Part shown: in pieces, positions 56,452 through 64,000 of the stretch
How the letters are laid out: every line of letters begins with the position of its first letter
How positions within the stretch are numbered: the first letter of the stretch is position 1
Assembly: GCF_029223525.1 (NCBI RefSeq)
Contig: NZ_JARHTQ010000039.1
Location: 1 to 64,000 of the forward strand
Direction of reading: 5' to 3'
Length of the DNA: 64,000 nucleotides
Source of the DNA: Streptantibioticus ferralitis
GTDB taxonomy: Bacteria > Actinomycetota > Actinomycetes > Streptomycetales > Streptomycetaceae
Notes under the pieces: generated by a model
The model's database searches: none
Told to the model about the DNA's origin: nothing
What the model saw: the letters and a program-made list of their open reading frames with translations, nothing else
Program-made: the position numbers and the translations under genes

Positions 56452-58674
56452 GTGGAGAACGAGACCCACTACGCCGAGGCCGTCATCGACAACGGTTCCT
56501 TCGGCACCCGTACCATCCGCTTCGAGACGGGCCGCCTCGCCCGCCAGGCCGCCGGCTCCGCCGTCGCGTACCTGGACGACGAGACCATGGTCCTGTCGGC
56601 CACCACCGCATCGAAGCACCCCAAGGACCAGCTCGACTTCTTCCCGCTGACGGTGGACGTCGAGGAGCGGATGTACGCGGCCGGGCGGATCCCCGGCTCG
56701 TTCTTCCGCCGTGAGGGCCGCCCCTCCGAGGACGCCATCCTCACCTGCCGGCTGATCGACCGCCCGCTGCGCCCGTCCTTCCAGAAGGGCCTGCGCAACG
56801 AGATCCAGGTCGTCGCCACGATCATGGCGCTCAACCCGGACCACCTGTACGACGTGGTCGCGATCAACGCCGCGTCCGCCTCGACGCAGCTCGCCGGGCT
56901 GCCCTTCTCCGGTCCGATCGGCGGCGTGCGCGTCGCGCTGATCGGCGGCCAGTGGGTGGGCTTCCCGACCCACAGCGAGCTCGAGGAGGCCGTCTTCGAC
57001 ATGGTCGTCGCGGGCCGCACCCTCGAGGACGGCGACGTCGCGATCATGATGGTCGAGGCTGAGGCCACCGACAAGACCATCAAGCTGGTCGAGGGCGGCG
57101 CCGAGGCGCCGACCGAGGAGGTCGTGGCCGCCGGTCTCGAGGCCGCCAAGCCGTTCATCAAGGCGCTGTGCAAGGCCCAGTCGGACCTCGCCGCCAAGGC
57201 CGCCAAGCCCACCGCCGAGTTCCCGATCTACCTCGACTACCAGGACGACGTCCTGGAGGCGCTGACCGAGGCGGTCCGGGACGAGCTGGCCCAGGCGCTG
57301 ACCATCGCCGGCAAGCAGGCCCGCGAGGCCGAGCTGGACCGGGTCAAGGCGTTGGCCGCCGAGAAGCTGCTGCCGCAGTTCGAGGGGCGCGAGAAGGAGA
57401 TCTCCGCCGCCTACCGCGCGCTGACCAAGAAGCTGGTCCGCGAGCGCGTCATCAAGGACAAGATCCGCATCGACGGCCGCGGTGTCACCGACATCCGCAC
57501 CCTGTCCGCCGAGGTCGAGGTCGTGCCCCGGGTGCACGGTTCGGCGCTGTTCGAGCGCGGCGAGACCCAGATCCTGGGCATCTCGACGCTGAACATGCTC
57601 CGCATGGAGCAGCAGCTGGACACGCTGGCGCCCGAGACGCGCAAGCGCTACATGCACAACTACAACTTCCCGCCGTACTCCACCGGTGAGACCGGCCGCG
57701 TCGGCTCGCCGAAGCGCCGCGAGATCGGCCACGGCGCGCTCGCCGAGCGGGCGCTGCTCCCGGTGCTGCCGACCCGCGAGGAGTTCCCGTACGCCATCCG
57801 CCAGGTCTCCGAGGCGCTGGGCTCCAACGGCTCGACCTCGATGGGCTCGGTCTGCGCGTCGACCATGTCGCTGCTCAACGCCGGTGTGCCGCTGAAGGCC
57901 CCGGTCGCGGGTATCGCCATGGGTCTGATCTCGCAGGAGATCGACGGTGAGACGCACTACGTGACGCTGACCGACATCCTCGGCGCCGAGGACGCGTTCG
58001 GTGACATGGACTTCAAGGTCGCCGGCACCAAGACCTTCGTCACCGCGCTCCAGCTCGACACCAAGCTCGACGGCATCCCCGCCTCGGTGCTGGCCGCCGC
58101 GCTGAAGCAGGCCCGGGACGCGCGACTGCACATCCTGGACGTGATGAGCGAGGCCATCGACGTTCCGGACGAGATGTCACCGAACGCGCCGCGGATCATC
58201 AGCATCAAGATCCCGGTCGACAAGATCGGTGAGGTCATCGGCCCCAAGGGCAAGATGATCAACCAGATCCAGGAGGACACCGGCGCCGAGATCGCGATCG
58301 AGGACGACGGTACGGTGCTGATCGGCGCCTCCGAGGGCTCGGCCGCCGAGGCCGCCCGCGCCACCATCAACGGCATCGCCAACCCGACGATGCCCGAGGT
58401 CGGCGAGCGCTACCTGGGCACGGTCGTCAAGACCACCACGTTCGGCGCGTTCGTCTCGCTGATGCCGGGCAAGGACGGTCTGCTGCACATCTCGCAGATC
58501 CGCAAGCTCGCCGGTGGCAAGCGGGTGGAGAACGTGGACGACGTGCTCGGAGTCGGCGCCAAGGTCCAGGTCGAGATCGCCGAGATCGACCAGCGCGGCA
58601 AGCTGTCGCTGATCCCGGTCATCGAGGGCGAGGACGGCGAGGACGAGGCGGCGAAGGACGAGTCCGCCAAGTGA
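56452..58674 (+). CDS. pnp: Polyribonucleotide nucleotidyltransferase (PNPase)
   Basis: A 740-residue 3'-5' phosphorolytic exoribonuclease that also adds 3' tails in actinomycetes. It has two RNase PH domains (first with [21 protein letters not shown]; second with [11 protein letters not shown] and [18 protein letters not shown]) joined by a helical linker. A KH domain (VIGPKGKMI around residue 597) and a C-terminal S1 domain ([21 protein letters not shown]) end the chain. The GTG at 56452 gives the family N-terminus ([10 protein letters not shown]); earlier in-frame starts are unsupported. Its stop overlaps the M16 protease start as GTGA. Confidence 0.96.
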   Translation: MENETHYAEAVIDNGSFGTRTIRFETGRLARQAAGSAVAYLDDETMVLSATTASKHPKDQLDFFPLTVDVEERMYAAGRIPGSFFRREGRPSEDAILTCRLIDRPLRPSFQKGLRNEIQVVATIMALNPDHLYDVVAINAASASTQLAGLPFSGPIGGVRVALIGGQWVGFPTHSELEEAVFDMVVAGRTLEDGDVAIMMVEAEATDKTIKLVEGGAEAPTEEVVAAGLEAAKPFIKALCKAQSDLAAKAAKPTAEFPIYLDYQDDVLEALTEAVRDELAQALTIAGKQAREAELDRVKALAAEKLLPQFEGREKEISAAYRALTKKLVRERVIKDKIRIDGRGVTDIRTLSAEVEVVPRVHGSALFERGETQILGISTLNMLRMEQQLDTLAPETRKRYMHNYNFPPYSTGETGRVGSPKRREIGHGALAERALLPVLPTREEFPYAIRQVSEALGSNGSTSMGSVCASTMSLLNAGVPLKAPVAGIAMGLISQEIDGETHYVTLTDILGAEDAFGDMDFKVAGTKTFVTALQLDTKLDGIPASVLAAALKQARDARLHILDVMSEAIDVPDEMSPNAPRIISIKIPVDKIGEVIGPKGKMINQIQEDTGAEIAIEDDGTVLIGASEGSAAEAARATINGIANPTMPEVGERYLGTVVKTTTFGAFVSLMPGKDGLLHISQIRKLAGGKRVENVDDVLGVGAKVQVEIAEIDQRGKLSLIPVIEGEDGEDEAAKDESAK

Positions 58675-60071
58675 CGTCGGCTACGCACCGTGGGACGGCC
58701 CGCACCTCTTCCGAGGGGCGGGCCGTCCCCCGTACCACCACCCGTACCACCACCCGTACCGTGCTCAAGGGCGACGACGGCGGCGGAACGGTCCGCAGAA
58801 CGGTTCTTCCAGGCGGTCTGCGGATCGTCACCGAGACCCTGCCGACGGTCCGCTCGGCGACGTTCGGGATATGGGTCGGCGTCGGCTCGCGCGATGAGAC
58901 ACCCAAGCTCAACGGCGCCACGCACTACCTGGAGCACCTGCTCTTCAAGGGCACCGAGCGGCGCACCGCACTGGACATCTCCGCGGCGATCGACGCGGTC
59001 GGCGGCGAGATGAACGCCTTCACCGCCAAGGAGTACACGTGCTACTACGCCCGCGTACTCGACACCGACCTGCCGCTGGCCATCGACGTCATCTGCGACA
59101 TGCTCACCGGCTCGCTGATCACCGCCGAGGACGTCGACGCCGAACGCGGAGTGGTCCTCGAAGAGATCGCGATGACCGAGGACGATCCGGGCGACCTGGT
59201 CCATGACCTGTTCACCACGGCGGTCCTCGGCGACTCGCCGCTCGGCCGGCCGGTACTCGGCACGGTCGACACCGTCAACGCGCTGACCAGGGACCAGATC
59301 GCCCGGTTCTACAACAAGCACTACGGCGCGCGGAACCTGGTCGTCGCCGCGGCGGGCAACATCGACCACGCCAAGGTGGTTCGCCAGGTGCGCCGCGCCT
59401 TCGAGCGGGCGGGCGCGCTCGGCGACCCCGAGGTGCTCCCCGCGGCGCCGCGCTCCGGATCCCGTACGGTCCGCAGCGCCGGACGCCTGGAGCTGCTTGA
59501 CCACCGCACCGAGCAGGCCCATGTCATCCTCGGCATGCCCGGTCTGTCCCGCACCGACGAGCGCCGCTGGGCACTCGGCGTACTCAACACCGCGCTCGGC
59601 GGCGGTATGAGCTCCCGGCTCTTCCAGGAGGTACGCGAGAAGCGCGGGTTGGCCTACTCGGTCTACTCGTACACCTCCTCGTTCGCCGACTGCGGTCTGT
59701 TCGGGGTGTACGCGGGATGCGCGCCGAACAAGACCGGTGAGGTCCTCAAGATCTGCCGCGACGAGCTGCAGGACATCGTCGAGCACGGGCTGTCCGACGA
59801 GGAACTGCGGCGGGCCGCCGGGCAGATGTCCGGCTCCACCGTGCTGGGGCTGGAGGACACCGGTGCCCTGATGAACCGCATCGGCAAGAGCGAGCTGTGC
59901 TGGGGCGAGCAGATGTCGGTGGGCGAGATGCTGGCCAAGATCGCGGCGGTCACCCCGGACGACGTCCGGGCGGTGGCGCGTGATGTGCTGGACGCCCGCC
60001 CGTCGCTGGCCGCGATCGGCCCGCTGGGCAAGCAGGCGGCCCGGCTCCAGGAAGCCGTGGCCGGGGCCTGA
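58671..60071 (+). CDS. M16 family zinc metallopeptidase
   Basis: A 466-residue pitrilysin/insulinase-like peptidase of the processing-peptidase type. The inverted zinc motif HYLEH is at His85-His89, with the third ligand Glu among Glu164-Glu165 ([13 protein letters not shown]). The C-terminal half has the R/Y motif region [13 protein letters not shown]. The GTG at 58671 overlaps the pnp stop. A GTG at 58761 is an alternative start that would exclude a strong hairpin and the TTTR repeats encoded by CCCGTACCACCA. It is probably cytoplasmic; the substrate is unknown. Conservation next to pnp suggests co-transcription. Confidence 0.9.
   Translation: MTSATHRGTARTSSEGRAVPRTTTRTTTRTVLKGDDGGGTVRRTVLPGGLRIVTETLPTVRSATFGIWVGVGSRDETPKLNGATHYLEHLLFKGTERRTALDISAAIDAVGGEMNAFTAKEYTCYYARVLDTDLPLAIDVICDMLTGSLITAEDVDAERGVVLEEIAMTEDDPGDLVHDLFTTAVLGDSPLGRPVLGTVDTVNALTRDQIARFYNKHYGARNLVVAAAGNIDHAKVVRQVRRAFERAGALGDPEVLPAAPRSGSRTVRSAGRLELLDHRTEQAHVILGMPGLSRTDERRWALGVLNTALGGGMSSRLFQEVREKRGLAYSVYSYTSSFADCGLFGVYAGCAPNKTGEVLKICRDELQDIVEHGLSDEELRRAAGQMSGSTVLGLEDTGALMNRIGKSELCWGEQMSVGEMLAKIAAVTPDDVRAVARDVLDARPSLAAIGPLGKQAARLQEAVAGA
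58692..58729 (+). terminator. Strong hairpin just after pnp, inside the M16 5' codons
   Basis: GGGACGGCCCGC (58692-58703) pairs perfectly with GCGGGCCGTCCC (58718-58729). An inner CCTC-TTCC-GAGG stem makes about 16 bp in all. It begins 18 bases after the pnp stop. No T-run follows, so it may protect the pnp 3' end or attenuate the next gene rather than terminate fully. Confidence 0.6.
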
Positions 60072-60857
<786 letters not shown>

Positions 60858-60862
60858 CGGCC

Positions 60863-61315
60863 GTGCGTGCCAAGATCACGTATTTCGTCCTGGCCGCCGT
60901 CCTGGTCGTCTACTTCGTCCTGGCCGGCGACCGGGGCGTGCTGCTCATCGAGCAGGGCACACCGGTCACCGTCGTCTTCGGCGTGGCCGTGCTGATCATT
61001 CCGCTGATCGGTGCCTGGTTCCTGTGGCACACCACCCGCTTCGCGCACCGGGCGGACCAACTCGCCAAGGAACTGGACGCCGAAGGCGGCCTGCCGGTCG
61101 ACGAGTTGGTCCGTACCCCGGGCGGCCGGATCGACCGTGCCTCCGCGGACGCGGTATTCACCAGGCGCAAGGCCGAGGCGGAGGCATCGCCGGACGACTG
61201 GCGCTGCTGGTTCCGTCTGGCGATCGCCTACCACGACGCCCGGGACACCCCGCGCGCCCGTAAGGCGATGCAACGCGCGATCTCATTGCACGACGGCAAG
61301 GCGGTACGGGCATAG
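60863..61315 (+). CDS. Small membrane protein with TPR-like C-terminus
   Basis: A 150-residue protein starting at GTG 60863. Two membrane helices (about 5-21 and 35-56) are followed by a soluble helical region, where DDWRCWFRLAIAYHDARDTPRARKAMQRAI resembles a single tetratricopeptide repeat. It lies five bases after dapB and is probably co-transcribed. Function unknown; an adaptor or assembly role is a guess from the TPR-like unit. Confidence 0.75.
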   Translation: MRAKITYFVLAAVLVVYFVLAGDRGVLLIEQGTPVTVVFGVAVLIIPLIGAWFLWHTTRFAHRADQLAKELDAEGGLPVDELVRTPGGRIDRASADAVFTRRKAEAEASPDDWRCWFRLAIAYHDARDTPRARKAMQRAISLHDGKAVRA

Positions 61316-61358
61316 GGCGCGTCCGGCGCCAGGACTTGACCCTGGCGGCTCTGCCGTT

Positions 61359-61410
61359 TGTCCTCAAGCGTCGGACGGGCTGAAATCAGCCCGTCCGACG
61401 CTTGAGGACA
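61359..61410. repeat. Perfect 25-bp inverted repeat (dispersed Streptomyces-type hairpin)
   Basis: Arms 61359-61383 and 61386-61410 (TGTCCTCAAGCGTCGGACGG and five further bases per arm) are exactly complementary around an AA centre. Elements ending in GTTTGAGGACA or CTTGAGGACA are common between convergent genes in Streptomyces genomes, and here it lies between convergent stop codons. It probably acts as a bidirectional terminator. Confidence 0.85.
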
Positions 61411-61502
61411 CCGTGCGTACCGCGCGTTCAGGGGATGCGGGGCGTGGTCCCTGCAGGAAACGGTCACAGGGCGGGTCCGGGGCTCAACCCATCGGACATG
61501 CC

Positions 61503-62069
61503 CTAGCCGCGCCGCCGCGCCGCCCAGCCCTCGACCGCGTCCGCGGCCAGATCGAATGCCTCGGGCCGACCGAGGAAGTCCGCGTTGTGATCGGTGAGCA
61601 GCGTGCGCGGTTCGGCGCCGTCCGCACCGTGCAGCACCAGCGCCTGGCCCTGCACGGTGCGCGGCAGGGCGAGCCACTTCACCGGCTGCTGCGCGGTACG
61701 TATCGCGCCGACGCGGCCCCACGGCAGCGTGGTGGTCCGCACCAGGCCCACCTGCCGCAGGCCCCGGCGGCTCAGCCAGACGCCCATCCGCAGCGACCGC
61801 AGCGCCCCGGCGATCACCAGCACCGCCACGCCGACGCTCACCCCGGCTCCCGACAGGCTTCCGGCCGCCGCCACGATCACCCCGGCGAACAGCAGATACG
61901 AGGCGAGCACCAGCAGCAGCGAGGCGATCGCCACCCGCCAGGGCCCCGGTCGGTACGGGCGCCACCAGCGAGCCTCGGCACCGTGCCCTGAGGCGTGGTA
62001 CGGCGCGGCGGCACCGGCGTCCGCGGACTCGTCTTGGCCGCCTTCGGCGGTGAGGAAGGACAGGGGCAC
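61503..62069 (-). CDS. PH-domain-like membrane protein
   Basis: A 188-residue protein starting at a GTG (complement at 62069). After a hydrophilic N-terminus come two adjacent membrane helices (about 46-90, WRVAIASLLLVLASYLLFAG and VSVGVAVLVIAGAL). A C-terminal beta-rich region with LRQVGLVRTTTLPWGRVGAI and a terminal helix follows, a layout common to bacterial PH-like (DUF304-type) membrane proteins. Function unknown. It converges with the dapB unit. Confidence 0.72.
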   Translation of the reverse strand: MPLSFLTAEGGQDESADAGAAAPYHASGHGAEARWWRPYRPGPWRVAIASLLLVLASYLLFAGVIVAAAGSLSGAGVSVGVAVLVIAGALRSLRMGVWLSRRGLRQVGLVRTTTLPWGRVGAIRTAQQPVKWLALPRTVQGQALVLHGADGAEPRTLLTDHNADFLGRPEAFDLAADAVEGWAARRRG

Positions 62070-62200
62070 GGCGTCGACGTCCCTTCCGTCAGCAGGCAGA
62101 TGCTGCCTTCACCGGTATGTGCGATGACCCGGTGGTGGCCTGTGACGGGTGAGGCTATCAGCGACGCGTGGTGGTGCTCCGGGGGCAGCACCGGGGACGG

Positions 62201-62377
62201 TCAGCGGTGCGGGGCGCTGTCGGCCTGTCGCTGGCCCGTGGTGCCCGGCTGGTGCGCGTCGAGGGCGGGCATCCCGAGGACGACGGCGCCGACCAACGAG
62301 GCGACGACGGTGAGCGTCGCGAGTATGCGCCCGGCGAGCTGGACGCGGGTGGCACGTTCTCGTGGGGGAGGGGGCAC
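62201..62377 (-). CDS. Short hypothetical membrane protein
   Basis: A 58-residue frame from a GTG (complement at 62377) contains a basic N-terminus (PPPPRERATRVQ), one membrane helix (LAGRILATLTVVASLVGAVVLGM) and a polar tail. The protein-like pattern extends upstream (FAFVAEADRFRSN), so the true start may be earlier, but no good start codon with a ribosome site was found. A small membrane protein upstream of thyX is plausible in this gene order; similarity was not tested. Confidence 0.45.
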   Translation of the reverse strand: MPPPPRERATRVQLAGRILATLTVVASLVGAVVLGMPALDAHQPGTTGQRQADSAPHR

Positions 62378-62558
62378 ATTGCTACGGAAGCGGTCCGCCT
62401 CGGCGACGAAGGCGAACGGAACCGGCTCTCCCCGGCGGAACACAGGGCACCCTCCCGAGTCGTGGGCAGTCCCGGACCGCTTTGATTCGCGCACCGGTCC
62501 GGACTGCTTCGGCTTGTGCACTGGGAAACGTACAAGCCCGCCCGGAAGTGCCCGATTC

Positions 62559-62581
62559 CCCCGGATTCTCCGGGGATTTTT
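62559..62581 (+). terminator. Intrinsic terminator/attenuator in the thyX leader
   Basis: CCCCGGA (62559-62565), loop TTC, TCCGGGG (62569-62575), then A and TTTTT (62577-62581), on the thyX strand and only 65 bases before its start. An imperfect GGCTTGTGC/GTACAAGCC pairing lies further upstream (about 62510-62538). It may be a transcription attenuator, since no plus-strand gene precedes it. Confidence 0.5.
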
Positions 62582-62645
62582 CGACGTAAGCTTGGCGCCG
62601 CCCCTGGGCGTCCCCAGGTGACAACCGCAGCAGGAAGGACCACCG

Positions 62646-63383
62646 GTGACCGACACCTCCACTGAGACCGCTGTGCGGTTCCGCAGCGACATGACCGTGG
62701 AACTGGTCAAGCACAACGCGGCGGACTCGGACGTGCTGTGGGCGGCGCGTGTGTCCACCGCCGGGGAGCAGTCCATCGACGAGCTCACCAAGGACCCCGA
62801 ACGGTCCAAGGGGCTCATCAACTACCTGATGCGGGATCGGCACGGCAGCCCGTTCGAGCACAACTCGATGACCTTCCTGATCAGCGCGCCGATCTTCGTC
62901 TTCCGGGAGTTCATGCGGCACCGGGTCGGCTGGTCGTACAACGAGGAGTCCGGCCGCTACCGCGAGCTTCAGCCGGTCTTCTACGTGCCCGGCGAGGACC
63001 GCAAGCTGGTGCAGGAGGGCCGCCCCGGCAAGTACGTCTTCGTCGAGGGCACCCAGGCGCAGCACGAACTCACCGACCGCGTCATGCAGGAGTCCTACCG
63101 CCAGGCGTACAGCGCCTACCAGGAGATGCTGGCGGCCGGAGTCGCCCGTGAGGTGGCCCGCTCGGTGCTGCCCGTAGGTCTGTACTCCTCGATGTACGCC
63201 ACCTGCAACGCCCGTTCACTGATGCACTTCATCGGCCTGCGCACCCAGCACGAGCTGGCCACGGTGCCGTCGTTCCCGCAGCGGGAGATCGAGATGGTGG
63301 GCGAGCGGATGGAGGCGGAGTGGGCCAAGCTCATGCCGCTGACCTACGCGGCCTTCAACGCCAACGGCCGTATCGCTCCCTAG
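62646..63383 (+). CDS. thyX: Flavin-dependent thymidylate synthase
   Basis: A 245-residue FAD-dependent enzyme that methylates dUMP to dTMP using methylene-tetrahydrofolate and NADPH. The signature RHRVGWSYNEESGRY (residues 91-105) contains the RHR and the conserved Ser, Glu and Arg of the ThyX motif. The C-terminal YATCNARSLMHFIGLR segment is also typical. The GTG at 62646 follows CAGGAAGGA. It lies upstream of dapA in the same orientation, with 260 bases between them. Confidence 0.95.
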   Translation: MTDTSTETAVRFRSDMTVELVKHNAADSDVLWAARVSTAGEQSIDELTKDPERSKGLINYLMRDRHGSPFEHNSMTFLISAPIFVFREFMRHRVGWSYNEESGRYRELQPVFYVPGEDRKLVQEGRPGKYVFVEGTQAQHELTDRVMQESYRQAYSAYQEMLAAGVAREVARSVLPVGLYSSMYATCNARSLMHFIGLRTQHELATVPSFPQREIEMVGERMEAEWAKLMPLTYAAFNANGRIAP

Positions 63384-63483
63384 CCGCGGACGCCGGGTGA
63401 GCGCTGCCGGGGGCGCAGGTCGAGTGCTGTCACGGGTGTCGCTGAGCGCCAACGCCGTCGAGCCAACGTCCCAAGTGTCCGGA

Positions 63484-64000
<517 letters not shown>

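Overview
The window is GC-rich (visibly about 70%) and very densely coded. It uses GTG starts freely and reads as a Streptomyces-type actinomycete chromosome core segment (Streptomycetaceae; inferred from gene order and protein character, no search was run). There are no tRNA or rRNA genes, no CRISPR array, and no transposase or integrase.

Region 1 (1-12.9 kb): a membrane-anchored VirD4/TraG-like ATPase whose 5' end lies outside the window, a PucR-type regulator with an aldehyde dehydrogenase, a long acyl-CoA dehydrogenase, the isoprenoid (MEP) genes dxr and ispG flanking an intramembrane site-2 protease, and two GNAT acetyltransferases. Region 2 (13-29 kb): proS; three minus-strand genes (APH-like kinase, ferritin-like protein, lipoprotein); then the classical translation/ribosome-assembly operon rimP-nusA-ylxR-infB-DUF503-rbfA-truB. 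Between truB and ribF sits a 1152-residue protein combining a degenerate trypsin-like domain, a P-loop NTPase domain and a helical C-terminal half, preceded by two different tandem-repeat blocks.

Region 3 (29-55.7 kb): a complete type VII (ESX) secretion locus. The structural genes eccB, eccC, eccD and eccE are present, with two mycosin proteases, an EspI/MinD-like ATPase with long disordered arms, a WXG100 pair, a PPE/WXG-like candidate substrate with a Pro/Gly-rich tail, a large frameshifted WXG-domain protein, and several membrane-anchored proteins of unknown role. A secreted GH20 hexosaminidase is embedded in it. Next to the hexosaminidase lies about 1.6 kb of decayed genes (40.4-42.0 kb). 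The cargo part (roughly 40-49 kb) looks lower in GC than the flanks. Two plus-strand transcripts in it appear to share the promoter motif TTGGG(G/A)-N17-TAGAGT.

Region 4 (55.7-64 kb): rpsO-pnp, an M16 metalloprotease, dapB, a small TPR-like membrane protein, a PH-like membrane protein, a short hypothetical membrane protein, thyX, and the 5' part of dapA. Several strong hairpins separate these units.

The most unusual items are the protease-NTPase protein with altered catalytic residues, the decayed and frameshifted genes within the ESX cargo region, the shared ESX promoter, the anomalous codon use of ispG, and the structured leaders before thyX, dapA and pnp.
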